A stretch of 64,000 bases of DNA from HyVt-477 sp965224605 (GCA_965224605.1 CBDCZP010000008.1:124001-188000); one strand, 5' to 3'; shown: positions 32,915 through 42,432, counted from the first letter of the stretch. Numbers and translations: made by a program. Notes: generated by a model not told the origin, from the sequence alone.

Positions 32915-33575
32915 ATGGGTATCGAACAAGAACTGCTAAAACGAAGTGCTGCTAAATGCGAACTATGTAGTTCTGGGAATAGCTCTGGGAATAGCTCTGG
33001 GAATAGCTCTGGGAATAGCTCTGGGAATAGCTCTGAAAGTAGTATTAAGAGTGCCCCTGAAAACGAACTCAGCGTTTATAAAATTCCTCCTGTAACAGAC
33101 GCTAGTGCCGAACAGTGTGTTTTAGTCTGCAATACCTGCAAAAACCAAATAGAAAATCCCGCAAACATGGATGTTAATCATTGGCGATGTCTAAACGATA
33201 GCATGTGGAGGTTCTGAACCTGCTGTTCAAGTCATGGCTTGGCGAATGCTGACTCGCTTAAACACAGAAGGCTGGCCTCAAGACTTGCTGGATATGTTGT
33301 ATTTAGAAGAAGAGGTTCAGCAGTGGGCTGAGGCTGATAAAGCTACCGACGAAGACGAAAATGCGACACCCACTTTAGATAGTAATGGCGTCATTTTACA
33401 AAGGGGTGATTCAGTAACTCTCATTAAAGATTTGGTTGTGAAAGGTGCTAATTTCACCGCGAAACGTGGCACTGCTGTCCGTAACATTTCTTTAACATCC
33501 AATCATGAGCAGATCGAAGGCCGAGTCAATGGTACGCGTATTGTACTGCTAACCCGTTTTCTAAAAAAACAGTGA
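32915..33575 (+). pseudogene. phnA: PhnA/YjdM-family zinc-ribbon protein, frameshifted
   Basis: The first frame (32915-33217) reads GIEQELLKRSAAKCELC.., VYKIPP, CVLVCNTCKNQI and NHWRCLNDSMW, and then runs into TGA. A +1 shift near 33206-33212 continues GSEPAVQVMAWRMLTRLN, WPQDLLDMLYL, SVTLIKDLVVKGANFTAKRG and TAVRNISL to the stop at 33575. Joined, this is a typical PhnA/YjdM protein (zinc ribbon plus C-terminal SH3-like domain), a family of uncertain function. Between the first and second Cys pairs an unusual Ser/Gly/Asn stretch is inserted, made of five exact 12-bp repeats. The frame break is explained by one extra base in TGGAGG. Confidence 0.8.
32972..33031 (+). repeat. Five 12-bp tandem repeats inside phnA
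   Basis: Five exact copies of TCTGGGAATAGC followed by a diverged sixth. The 12-bp period keeps frame and encodes repeated SGNS. It expands the loop of the zinc ribbon between its Cys pairs. Exact copies imply recent slippage, and copy number may vary between strains. Confidence 0.9.
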
Positions 33576-33637
33576 GCCAAGATTGCATCCTTGTGTATTC
33601 CCTGATTAACTCAAAAAAACATAAAGGTTACCTTTCA

Positions 33638-34481
33638 ATGCATTCACGCTTTTTCTTCATACTAATCCTAACTGGGTTGTTGTTATTCCCTCTGTTTTCA
33701 GCTATCGGGATGGCTGATAATCGTGGAAAACTTCGCTTTGACTCATTCGGTCATTATATCAATTCAGCCTTAAGTGGCGAGGCTCTGGAAGATTTCGAAG
33801 CGATTTCAGCGGAAGTTGAGAATAATATTTTCTGGAAAAAGAAAGCCCGGGATAAATAAATATCAGGATGCCTTTAACCGCTCTTCACCTTATTTAAATG
33901 ACCTGCTTAGAGATGATATTCCCGATTTTGTGTTTTTAATCCCCTATCTGGAATCCGGTTGGCATGCTAAAAAAGGTAAGCCGCATTCAGATTATGGATA
34001 TTGGCAGCTGGTTAACGAGGTAGTCACTGAAATAAAAACACTGGATCAAGCCTCTGATGCATTGAAAAATGCTCACCCAGACGCCATTCGCGCAGATCCA
34101 TATTTAAGTACAGAAGCTGCATTAATTCATTTGAATCGCTATTATTTTTATTTTCGGCATGTAGCACACTTTCAGGAAGCAGATGCCTGGCTATTTTCGG
34201 TAACCGCTTTTAATTGGGGCGCTGGCAATATTAAACGCACATTACAACAGATGAAAAATGCAGGAATAGGAGGTAGCAATGGCTCTGCTCTTAGCTTTTC
34301 TGACTTCTATCATTATCTATTTCAGGCAACTCAACGACATCCTAAAGACAAGTCAATGCGTGTCGCACTGGAATATTTGCCCAACTTGTGGAATATCGCT
34401 CAGTTGATCCAAACGGCTCAAGTGGATTCGGTAAAAAGTGCGTTAACTCTTAATAAATCTTCTTCAGTGTCGATGCCGTGA
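33638..34481 (+). pseudogene. Lytic transglycosylase-like protein, frameshifted
   Basis: From ATG 33638 the product has a signal peptide (FFFILILTGLLLFPLFSA) and reads to NNIFWKKKARDK with a TAA at 33859. A +1 shift near 33835-33850 continues PGINKYQDAFNRSSPYLNDL, then PYLESGWHAKKGKPHSDYGYWQLV and FSVTAFNWGAGNIKRTL to 34481. The second part resembles the SLT lysozyme-like fold: a catalytic Glu in LESGW, a YGYWQL block in place of GLMQL, and AFNWGAGNI in place of AYNAGPG. The last 64 bp overlap the end of kdsB in convergent orientation. A single extra base explains the break. Family identity is moderate. Confidence 0.6.
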
Positions 34482-35197
34482 TCCGGCGCGTTGTCAATTA
34501 TCCCAACCTGAATCTCAATACCATTATGCAAAGGCCGTAGTTGCTCTAACGATTCGATCTGTTCTACCTCACAAGGCGGTAATTGAGGAATCTTCTTTAG
34601 GGTACTTACCCGATAGGCATACATCCCCAGATGGCGAAAGCGCTGGGTTTTTACGTCTGCTGGAGGACATGTGTCTGCTGGAGTCCACGTATAGTTATCA
34701 CGATCCCAAGGGATGGGTGCTCGACTAAAGTAGTGGGCTTTGCCCTTGGCATCCATCACTACCTTTACAATATTGGGATTGAAAACATCCTCAATTGTGG
34801 TAATAGGTGTTGCCAGAGTTGAAATAGCGGCATCCGTTTGCTTGGCAATCTCTGCCAAAAACTGAATAACTTCAGGTGGCATTAAAGGCTCATCACCTTG
34901 CAAGTTAATAACAATATCATTGTCATCCCAACCTTGCAGCTCGCAAACCTCTGCCAGCCGATCAGTACCTGATTGATGATCAGCACGAGTCATCACTACC
35001 TGCCCCGCAAAGCTTTCAACTTCTGCCTGAATACGAGCATCATCGGTTGCCACACAAATGCTTTTGATACCTGATTTAACCGCCTGCTCATAGACACGCG
35101 CAATCATGGTTTTACCCGCAATCAGTTTTAACGGTTTCCCCGGAAGTCTGGAAGAGCTGTAACGTGACGGAATGACGATATGAAAGGTATCAGACAT
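34418..35197 (-). CDS. kdsB: 3-deoxy-manno-octulosonate cytidylyltransferase
   Basis: A 259-residue nucleotidyltransferase with the N-terminal nucleotide loop VIPSRYSSSRLPGKPL, then ATDDARI, MTRADHQSGTDRLAE, VINLQGDEPLMPPE and the C-terminal YAYRVSTLKK and EQIESLEQLR blocks of KdsB. It activates Kdo as CMP-Kdo for lipopolysaccharide inner-core synthesis in the cytoplasm, which marks a Gram-negative cell. It is followed convergently by the transglycosylase pseudogene, which it overlaps by 64 bp. erpA lies behind it with a terminator between, so it has its own promoter. Confidence 0.96.
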   Translation of the reverse strand: MSDTFHIVIPSRYSSSRLPGKPLKLIAGKTMIARVYEQAVKSGIKSICVATDDARIQAEVESFAGQVVMTRADHQSGTDRLAEVCELQGWDDNDIVINLQGDEPLMPPEVIQFLAEIAKQTDAAISTLATPITTIEDVFNPNIVKVVMDAKGKAHYFSRAPIPWDRDNYTWTPADTCPPADVKTQRFRHLGMYAYRVSTLKKIPQLPPCEVEQIESLEQLRPLHNGIEIQVGIIDNAPDHGIDTEEDLLRVNALFTEST

Positions 35198-35222
35198 AAT
35201 TATTTATACGCCCAAAACAAAA

Positions 35223-35245
35223 CAGAGGAATCTAAGATTCCTCTG
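35223..35245 (-). terminator. Terminator of erpA
   Basis: A 10-bp perfect stem (CAGAGGAATC/GATTCCTCTG) with a 3-nt loop, followed on the minus strand by TTTTGTTTTG. It lies 41 bp after the erpA stop. Confidence 0.75.
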
Positions 35246-35285
35246 CTTACATTATGAATAGGGGGTTGAGTATCGACGTTAACTG

Positions 35286-35657
35286 TTATACGTCAAATGA
35301 TGAACCACAACCACACGTTGTAGTAGCATTTGGATTGCGAATCACAAACTGCGCACCCTCCAAACCTTCTGTATAATCAATTTCTGCACCCACAAGATAT
35401 TGAAAACTCATTGGGTCAACTAAAAGGCTAACGCCACCTTTTTCAACAACCGTATCACCGTCATCAACGCTTTCAGCAAACGTGAAACCATACTGAAAAC
35501 CTGAACAACCACCACCACTCACGAACACACGGAGTTTTAGATCATCGTTGTCTTCTTCTTCGATTAACGCCTTCACTTTGGCAGCTGCTGCATCGGTAAA
35601 ATCCAATAAAGCTTCTTCTGCGGGGTCTACTGTTGTAGCTATGCTTTCAGCACTCAT
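35286..35657 (-). CDS. erpA: Iron-sulfur cluster insertion protein ErpA
   Basis: 123 residues from ATG 35657, chosen because GAGGA lies 7 nt upstream; 16 further codons are open but lack a ribosome site. It is an A-type carrier with the three cluster-binding cysteines in SGGGCSGFQYGF and TTTCGCGSSF. It receives [2Fe-2S] or [4Fe-4S] clusters from the Isc or Suf scaffold and passes them to targets such as IspG. ErpA rather than IscA is indicated by the stand-alone location and the FTDAAAAKVKALIEEEDN start. Confidence 0.92.
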   Translation of the reverse strand: MSAESIATTVDPAEEALLDFTDAAAAKVKALIEEEDNDDLKLRVFVSGGGCSGFQYGFTFAESVDDGDTVVEKGGVSLLVDPMSFQYLVGAEIDYTEGLEGAQFVIRNPNATTTCGCGSSFDV

Positions 35658-35761
35658 GCTTATGTCCTCAATATATTCTATAATAACTACTGTGGAAAAT
35701 ACCACTAGCTCGCATATAGAGCAAGTAACAACACCTTTATTGGTGCTTCTATTAGCATTTC

Positions 35762-36295
35762 TTAATGTTTCTTGTCATGCGACTCTGCTGCATGTGAAAA
35801 ATACAAAGCAAGCCCCAGCAAAGCAATTCCTCCGGCCAGATACAGCAAATCAAGCGCAGTATGAAAGCTTAGCTCATTGGCATATTCAAAGAACTTAACA
35901 ATCAATATCATCAACACCACTTTAGCTAAGCGGTTTTTTAAATCATCCAGACTATGGATAACCAAAATCTTCGAAGCCGTTGCCGAGTTTTCTGCTTCTT
36001 CAATTTTACTGATAAACAGCTCGTACAAACCCAGTGCAAAAATGATCAGCACCGTCGCCAATAGATAGCCATCAATAATTTCAACAACATGAGTCACCGT
36101 TTCGGTGCGGAGTTGCACTCTCGCCTCGCCCGATATACTGGTATATTCAGATAAATGGCTGATCATCACCCAAGCATCAACCGTCGCTACATACATCATA
36201 GCAACCGCCGCTGCTAAACTCGCTACGACAGCGGCAAGCACCATTAGACGACTGTTCCACAATATTTTTTCGAAAATTATTTCAATAGCTCTCAT
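35762..36295 (-). CDS. UPF0114 (YqhA-like) membrane protein
   Basis: A 177-residue inner-membrane protein with about four spans: residues 15-37, 70-92, 120-137 and 145-165. The wording MRAIEIIFEKILWNSRLMVL, then YLLATVLIIFALGLYELFIS, fits the UPF0114/YqhA family. The family's function is not established. A cytoplasmic loop (KIEEAENS..SLDDLKNRLAKV) joins spans 2 and 3. It starts 20 bp after tilS ends on the same strand and is probably in its operon. Confidence 0.8.
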   Translation of the reverse strand: MRAIEIIFEKILWNSRLMVLAAVVASLAAAVAMMYVATVDAWVMISHLSEYTSISGEARVQLRTETVTHVVEIIDGYLLATVLIIFALGLYELFISKIEEAENSATASKILVIHSLDDLKNRLAKVVLMILIVKFFEYANELSFHTALDLLYLAGGIALLGLALYFSHAAESHDKKH

Positions 36296-36315
36296 TCTAA
36301 AACCTCTGCACGTTG

Positions 36316-37647
36316 TTAATTCTTCTGTTTGATAATATCTGCTTCATCAATCCGCGCCAGATCAGGAATATAGATCAACTGATCATTCGCAAAAACTAGT
36401 GGTATACGTTCTCGCTGCCAGGGAGGAACCCTTTCCTCCTGAAACAGGTTCTTTAATGATATTGAGCATTGTCTCTGCTTAAGACGAATTCGCTCACCTC
36501 CTTGGCGGAAGCGGATGGTCACCGGAATGGCATGCTCTAGTAAAACGTTTTTTAATCCACCTAAATCATCTGGGTTTAACGCTGGCAAACTCTGCTCAAT
36601 GATTAATGAATGATTGATATCCCAAGCAATCGCATCTGTTGCCGTTAGTACAGAGAGTGAGGGAAGCGGTGACATGATATACACATCATCCAGATATCTT
36701 CTTATTTCTGCACCCGACCATTCAACCAAAGGCATTGCATCCAACGCACTTTTTAATACATCTGTCACAATATGTTGTAATTGCACCGCAGACGGCGCTT
36801 TAAAATCGGCTTTTTTAATCCAGTATCTTAATGCTGCCTTTTGTTTTATTTCCGGCAAACCTAGTAATGCGCTAGCTGATAAAGTCCCTTTTTTGCTTCC
36901 TGCCAACATCGGCATCTCTGCATCCAAAGATTCAGCCTGCAACACACTGGCTTCAGCATGAAGTTTGGCTGAACGCGACAGTGTCTTGCCCATTTGTGGC
37001 CAACGTTGTTTAAGTATTGGAATGACGCTATTACGCAAAAAATTACGGTCAAAACGGTCGTCTTTATTACTGGGGTCGCTGATATATTCCAAGTTATGTG
37101 TTTGTGCATATTCCTCTAGTTGAGCTCTGCAATAATCCAGTAACGGACGCACATGGTAACTCGTTGAGAAAGGACATTTGACCGGCATGGCAGCCAAGCC
37201 ATCAAGTCCACTGCCCCGTAATAGCTGTAGCAACACCGTTTCAGCTTGATCATCCTGATGGTGTGCTGTCAGTAGAATCTCATCTTTGAACAAATGCTTT
37301 TCCAGAGCCTGATAACGTGCTTTACGTGCTACGGCCTCTAAGCTTTCACCTGGCGGAATTTGCAAATGAAGGGAGAGAGCATGATGTTCAATATTGAAAG
37401 CAGTCGTCACTTGTTGGCAATGATGCGCCCAAGCTGAAGACTCTTTTTGCAAACCATGATCAATGTAAACAGAACGTAGATGAACTTCAGGGAAGGTTTT
37501 AGCAATACAGCCCATCAGATGTAGTAACACATGGGAGTCTAACCCACCGCTAAATGCTACTAAATATGCATTCCCGGCTGACAGCGAGCACAATCTTTCA
37601 TACAGGGAGTCTGCTGTTAAAAGTGACTTCGATACATCAAAACTCAC
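36316..37647 (-). CDS. tilS: tRNA(Ile)-lysidine synthase
   Basis: A 443-residue N-type ATP pyrophosphatase with PP-loop AFSGGLDSHVLLHLM at residues 32-46, LTAHHQDDQAETVLLQLLRG near 125 and the TilS substrate-binding and C-terminal domains (IRFRQGGERIRL, LKNLFQEERVPPWQRERIPL). It attaches lysine to C34 of the AUA-reading tRNA-Ile and is essential. It follows accA by 34 bp, the standard accA-tilS pair of gammaproteobacteria. Confidence 0.95.
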   Translation of the reverse strand: MSFDVSKSLLTADSLYERLCSLSAGNAYLVAFSGGLDSHVLLHLMGCIAKTFPEVHLRSVYIDHGLQKESSAWAHHCQQVTTAFNIEHHALSLHLQIPPGESLEAVARKARYQALEKHLFKDEILLTAHHQDDQAETVLLQLLRGSGLDGLAAMPVKCPFSTSYHVRPLLDYCRAQLEEYAQTHNLEYISDPSNKDDRFDRNFLRNSVIPILKQRWPQMGKTLSRSAKLHAEASVLQAESLDAEMPMLAGSKKGTLSASALLGLPEIKQKAALRYWIKKADFKAPSAVQLQHIVTDVLKSALDAMPLVEWSGAEIRRYLDDVYIMSPLPSLSVLTATDAIAWDINHSLIIEQSLPALNPDDLGGLKNVLLEHAIPVTIRFRQGGERIRLKQRQCSISLKNLFQEERVPPWQRERIPLVFANDQLIYIPDLARIDEADIIKQKN

Positions 37648-37681
37648 CTACCTATTCCCTATTCTATTCACCTATTCTGTC

Positions 37682-38635
37682 CTACTCTTCGAATTTACCG
37701 TACGACATCAAACGCTGATAACGACGATCTAATAATTTATCCATATTCAAGGCTTTCAAGTCCCGCAATCCATTGACTAACGCCTCGCGGATGCTCACAT
37801 AAACCGCATCATAATCGCGATGCGCTCCACCTAAAGGTTCAGGAATGATCTGATCAATTAAGCCGAGTTGTCTTAAACGCTTTGAAGTAATACCCAAGGC
37901 TTGAGCAGCATCAGAGGCTTTACTGGCATCTTTCCATAAAATGGAAGCACAGCCTTCTGGAGAAATAACCGAATACGTTCCATATTCCAGCATCATGACG
38001 CGATCAGCAACGGCAATAGCTAAAGCTCCACCGGAGCCACCTTCGCCAACCACCGTTGCTATAATAGGGGTACGTAATTTTGCCATCTCATAGAGATTTC
38101 TGGCAATAGCCTCACTCTGCCCACGCTCTTCTGCACCTATACCTGGATAGGCACCTGGGGTATCAATAAAGGTTAGTACAGGTAAATGGAATTTCTCAGC
38201 CATCTTCATTAAACGCAAAGCTTTTCGATAACCTTCCGGCTTTGGCATGCCAAAATTTCGATATACTTTGTCCTTGGTATCCCGGCCTTTTTGATGTCCA
38301 ATAATCATCACAGGCCTACCTTCAAAGCGGGCAATGCCGCCCACTATTGCAGGGTCATCACCGTGCGCTCGATCACCATGTAACTCCTGGAAATCCGTGA
38401 ATAAACCTTCAATTACATCAGTCGTAAACGGACGGTGCGGATGCCTTGCCAACTGTGAAACCTGCCAAGGAGTAAGTTTGCTAAAAATGGATTTAGTTAG
38501 CGATCCTACTTTATTTTCCAGCCGTTCGATTTCCTCACCAATATTCACATCAGAACTATCCACATAGCGGAGTTCTTCAATTTTAGCTTCCAGTTCAGCG
38601 ATGGGCTGTTCAAAGTCAAGAAAATCAGGATTCAT
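37682..38635 (-). CDS. accA: Acetyl-CoA carboxylase carboxyltransferase alpha subunit
   Basis: 317 residues from ATG 38635 (MNPDFLDFEQPIAELEAKIE); six codons upstream are open but the family starts here. Carboxyltransferase motifs: GHQKGRDTKDKVYRNFGMPK, PEGYRKALRLM, FIDTPGAYPGIGAEERGQSE and GEGGSGGALAIAVADRV. With AccD it moves the carboxyl group from biotin to acetyl-CoA, making malonyl-CoA for fatty acids. dnaE, a frequent upstream neighbour, is absent; a 475-bp gap is there instead. tilS follows. Confidence 0.97.
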   Translation of the reverse strand: MNPDFLDFEQPIAELEAKIEELRYVDSSDVNIGEEIERLENKVGSLTKSIFSKLTPWQVSQLARHPHRPFTTDVIEGLFTDFQELHGDRAHGDDPAIVGGIARFEGRPVMIIGHQKGRDTKDKVYRNFGMPKPEGYRKALRLMKMAEKFHLPVLTFIDTPGAYPGIGAEERGQSEAIARNLYEMAKLRTPIIATVVGEGGSGGALAIAVADRVMMLEYGTYSVISPEGCASILWKDASKASDAAQALGITSKRLRQLGLIDQIIPEPLGGAHRDYDAVYVSIREALVNGLRDLKALNMDKLLDRRYQRLMSYGKFEE

Positions 38636-39110
38636 AACAGAGTCTATAAACAATAAGTCGGGAGTAGAGATATTACATGGCTTATCTTGAAAATACTATG
38701 TTCTACAAAAAAGTCTAATGCTAACGCTGAAAAACAGAAAATACATCTGTGATAAGTACAAAGGAGCACATAAAGAGAGCAGACAAAACCATTACTTCTT
38801 TGCTTCTTCAGATACTTCTTCGGAAAGAAAAAAACGAGTCCTAACAAATTAAAATAAACCCCCACTAATCGGAGAAATATCTTCTCTTATCACCCGCCTA
38901 CTAGAAATTTATGCTCGACGCTTCTATACAGGTCGTATCAATAGCTCACCTATGCGTTTTGTTTTATTGGTTTTTATTGATAATAAATATTCAAGGATGA
39001 TTCATATTTAAAGCAAGTAACAAAACTGCCCTGCATAAAATGAATTCTCGATAATACTAGTACTAAATGATGATTCGTCATCAACGGTCAAACTGCGGTA
39101 TGGAGATACA
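38636..39110. other. Divergent promoter gap with small dyad
   Basis: 475 bp between accA and the 1066-residue repeat protein. It is AT-rich. The only structure noticed is TGATGA-TTCG-TCATCA at 39068-39083, 27 bp before the repeat-protein start, which may be an operator or a 5'-UTR hairpin. No ORF was recognised. Confidence 0.4.
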
Positions 39111-42100
39111 ATGAACTACATAAACAACGATCATAATCACGCTCGAAGCCATGAAAACATGTCTCGGCGTTCACATGCCAACCAAGCCAGCAGACGGTCA
39201 GGTCATCATTTTTCAAGCCAAGTTCGATCACGCAGGGGCGGTAGAGGTGGTAGTTCTCGACGAAACCACATGCGCTCGCATATGAGCAGAATGGGAAATC
39301 ATCAAAGCAACCAACTGCAAGGATCTCGCAGACGTGGGCAGCATAGCGATGTTGGAAGGCAACATAATGCGGGTTCTCGTGTCCAAAATCAAAACAGCAA
39401 CACTAACTCAATCAATCAGCTCCTTCAGGGATTCGGCATTAACTTCGGCAATGGTGACAATTCACTAAACCAGCTTCTCCAAGGTTTAGGCATTAACAAT
39501 GGTTCGCTTGATCAGCTTCTACAGGGATTGGGCGGTGGAGTTGGCGATAATACAAGACCTATTCCTACAACAACTACTGACCCAATGGCTGAAATTCAAT
39601 CCTTATTACAAGGCTTAAATATGGGCGATATCGGCTCTCTATTGCAAATGGTCAGCCCTGATGAACTTTCAGCTTTGCTACAGCAAGAATCCGGCATGAA
39701 TGTTTCCGGTGATGATATTGCGCAGTTACTCCAACAATTCGGATTAACAGCCAATACAAATACAGACAGCGGCTCAATGCCTATGCCGGTTGAACCGGAC
39801 AACGGAATAGGTGATGGTGCAGGCTCTATTCCCACAACAACCGACATGGCTAATACTAACACTGATCCAATGGCTGAAATTCAATCCCTTCTACAAGGCT
39901 TGAATATGGGCGATATCGGTTCGTTATTACAAATGGTCAGCCCGGACGAGCTTTCAGCCTTGCTACAGCAAGAATCGGGTATGAATGTTTCCGGTGATGA
40001 TATTGCGCAGTTACTCCAACAACTGGGGCTAACAGCCAATACAAATACAGGCAGCGGCTCAATGCCTATGCCGGTTGAACCGGACAACGGAATAGGTGAT
40101 GGTGCAGGCTCTATTCCCACAACAACCGACATGGCTAATACTAACACTGATCCAATGGCTGAAATTCAATCCCTTCTACAAGGCTTGAATATGGGCGATA
40201 TCGGTTCGTTATTACAAATGGTCAGCCCGGACGAGCTTTCAGCCTTGCTACAGCAAGAATCGGGTATGAATGTTTCCGGTGATGATATTGCGCAGTTACT
40301 CCAACAACTGGGGCTAACAGCCAATACAAATACAGGCAGCGGCTCAATGCCTATGCCGGTTGAACCGGACAACGGAATAGGTGATGGTGCAGGCTCTATT
40401 CCCACAACAACCGACATGGCTAATACTAACACTGATCCAATGGCTGAAATTCAAGCCCTGCTACAAGGCTTGAATATGGGCGATATCGGTTCGTTATTAC
40501 AAATGGTCAGCCCGGACGAGCTTTCAGCCCTGCTTCAACAAGAATCGGGTATGAATGTTTCCGGTGATGATATTGCGCAGTTGCTCCAACAATTGGGGTT
40601 AACAGCCAACATGAATACACACAGCGATTCAATGCCAATGCCTGTTGAACCCAATAATGGTATCGGTGATGGCGCGGGCCCTATTCCTACAACACCTGAC
40701 ATGGCTAATACTGATCCCATGACTGAAATTCAAGCCCTGCTACAAGGCTTGGATATGAGCGATATTGGATCATTACTACAAATGATCAGCCCTGACGAAC
40801 TTTCAGCTTTGCTTCAACAAGAATCCGGCATGAATGTTTCCGGTGATGATATTGCGCAGTTACTCCAACAATTGGGGTTAACAGCCAACATGAATACACA
40901 CAGCGATTCAATGCCAATGCCTGTTGAACCCAATAATGGTATCGGTGATGGCGCGGGCCCTATTCCTACAACAACCGACATGGCTAATACTGACACTGAT
41001 CCGATGGCTGAAATTCAAGCTCTGCTCCAAGGCTTGAATATGGGCGATATCGGGTCGCTACTACAAATGGTCAGCCCGGACGAGCTTTCAGCCTTGCTAC
41101 AGCAAGAATCTGGCATGAATGTTTCCGGTGATGATATTGCGCAGTTACTGCAACAATTGGGGTTAACTGCCAACACGGATAGCGATTCAATGCCAATGCC
41201 TGTTGAACCCAATAATGGTATCGGTGATGGCGCGGGCCCTATTCCTACAACACCTGACATGGCTAATACTGATCCCATGGCTGAAATTCAAGCCCTGCTA
41301 CAAGGCTTGAATATGGGTGATATCGGGTCATTACTGCAAATGATCAGCCCTGACGAGTTGTCAGCTTTGCTTCAGCAAGAATCTGGCATGAATGTTTCCG
41401 GTGATGATATTGCGCAGTTGCTCCAACAATTGGGGTTAACAGCCAATACAAATACAGACAGCGGCTCAATGCCTATGATGCCTATGCCGGTTGAACCCGA
41501 TAATGGAATAGGTGATGGCGCAGGTCCTATTCCTACAACCACTGACAACTCAAATACAACGGGAAATGATGATATTCAATCACTATTACAAGGTATTGAT
41601 CCAGACGACATAAGCTTACTGCTTCAAACCATCAGCCCTGATCAACTTGCTGAAATGCTTCAACAACAGTCTGGACTCGATGTCTCTGCTGCTGATATTG
41701 CACAACTGTTACAGCAAATACAGAATATTAATAGTAATAACGACAATGACATGCACATGCCGAGCATGCCTATGCCTGTAGAACCCGACAATGGCATCGG
41801 TGATGGCGCCCCCGATCTGGGAGATTTACTGGGGCAAACTGACATGCCGCCAGCAATGAACGATTCCAATAACCCTGATTCATTCAATGCTGATCAACAT
41901 ATCAATCAAATAGTACAAGGTATTGACCCTTCGTTACTATCAGAGCTACTACAAATGGTCAGCCTGGAAGAGTTGGCCGATATGCTTCAACAAGAATCCG
42001 GCATATCCATATCAGCAGAACAGATTCAGCAATTATTTGATCAAACAGGTTTAAGCAGTGCTGTAGATACTCAATCAGCAGTCCCTGCTAGTAGTAGCAA

Positions 42101-42311
42101 TGACTCGTCAACAATCTCAAGTAGTAATTCATCTCCAGCGAACACAGATGAGATTCAAGATGCCTTACAAGGAATTGACAGTAGTCAGTTCGCATCATTC
42201 TTTGAGATTTTCTCCGTCGAACAACTCGCGGAAATGTTAGGTGAGGAAGGCACGGATATCTCCGCGGATGAAGTGCGAATGCTACTTGCTCAAATTGGTA
42301 TTAGTGCATAA
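39111..42311 (+). CDS. Large modular repeat protein of unknown function
   Basis: 1066 residues with no signal peptide and no membrane span. Residues 1-90 are rich in Arg, His, Ser and Gly (SRRGGRGGSSRRNHMRSHMS). Short LLQGLGIN units follow, then about ten modules. A module is about 55 residues of predicted amphipathic helix (AEIQSLLQGLNMGDIGSLLQ, MVSPDELSALLQQESG, DDIAQLLQQLGL), joined by disordered linkers with SMPMPVEPDNGIGDGAG. Modules 1-7 start near 39585, 39870, 40155, 40440, 40719, 41004 and 41277; three more diverged modules run to the stop. I do not recognise the family. Its place before an exopolysaccharide locus hints at a surface, sheath or condensate scaffold, but secretion is not evident. 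Confidence 0.85.
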   Translation: MNYINNDHNHARSHENMSRRSHANQASRRSGHHFSSQVRSRRGGRGGSSRRNHMRSHMSRMGNHQSNQLQGSRRRGQHSDVGRQHNAGSRVQNQNSNTNSINQLLQGFGINFGNGDNSLNQLLQGLGINNGSLDQLLQGLGGGVGDNTRPIPTTTTDPMAEIQSLLQGLNMGDIGSLLQMVSPDELSALLQQESGMNVSGDDIAQLLQQFGLTANTNTDSGSMPMPVEPDNGIGDGAGSIPTTTDMANTNTDPMAEIQSLLQGLNMGDIGSLLQMVSPDELSALLQQESGMNVSGDDIAQLLQQLGLTANTNTGSGSMPMPVEPDNGIGDGAGSIPTTTDMANTNTDPMAEIQSLLQGLNMGDIGSLLQMVSPDELSALLQQESGMNVSGDDIAQLLQQLGLTANTNTGSGSMPMPVEPDNGIGDGAGSIPTTTDMANTNTDPMAEIQALLQGLNMGDIGSLLQMVSPDELSALLQQESGMNVSGDDIAQLLQQLGLTANMNTHSDSMPMPVEPNNGIGDGAGPIPTTPDMANTDPMTEIQALLQGLDMSDIGSLLQMISPDELSALLQQESGMNVSGDDIAQLLQQLGLTANMNTHSDSMPMPVEPNNGIGDGAGPIPTTTDMANTDTDPMAEIQALLQGLNMGDIGSLLQMVSPDELSALLQQESGMNVSGDDIAQLLQQLGLTANTDSDSMPMPVEPNNGIGDGAGPIPTTPDMANTDPMAEIQALLQGLNMGDIGSLLQMISPDELSALLQQESGMNVSGDDIAQLLQQLGLTANTNTDSGSMPMMPMPVEPDNGIGDGAGPIPTTTDNSNTTGNDDIQSLLQGIDPDDISLLLQTISPDQLAEMLQQQSGLDVSAADIAQLLQQIQNINSNNDNDMHMPSMPMPVEPDNGIGDGAPDLGDLLGQTDMPPAMNDSNNPDSFNADQHINQIVQGIDPSLLSELLQMVSLEELADMLQQESGISISAEQIQQLFDQTGLSSAVDTQSAVPASSSNDSSTISSSNSSPANTDEIQDALQGIDSSQFASFFEIFSVEQLAEMLGEEGTDISADEVRMLLAQIGISA
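39585..41561 (+). repeat. Seven tandem 273-285-bp coding repeats
   Basis: DNA-level tandem repeats inside the 1066-residue protein gene, mostly 285 bp, with shorter spacings of 279 and 273 bp where the linker lost codons. Units 2 (39870-40154) and 3 (40155-40439) appear identical or nearly so by eye, indicating recent duplication. All spacings are multiples of 3, so the frame is kept. Homologous recombination could change copy number. Confidence 0.92.
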
Positions 42312-42404
42312 ATAGCGCACAACCCAACCTGATTTCATTGGTCTGGTATAACGTTCAATGATTGCAAAAACATTTACATGTAGATATTGCAAATGTGCAG
42401 ATCA

Positions 42405-42432
42405 GTAGAGACGTAGCATGCTACGTCTCTAC
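42405..42432. repeat. 28-bp perfect palindrome, GTAGAGAC family, copy 2
   Basis: A perfect palindrome with arm GTAGAGACGTAGCA. It has the same ends and centre as 12293-12320 but a paired three-base change. It lies 90 bp after the repeat-protein stop in a 381-bp gap that otherwise shows nothing recognisable before the flippase gene. Confidence 0.75.

Noticed and set aside
39585..41561. Possible CRISPR-like array
   Set aside because: The period is 285 bp, units are coding and in frame, and there are no unique spacers.
39596..41887. Series of 60-97-codon antisense ORFs in the repeat protein gene
   Set aside because: They repeat with the 285-bp coding period and mirror the sense gene; no starts or signals support them.
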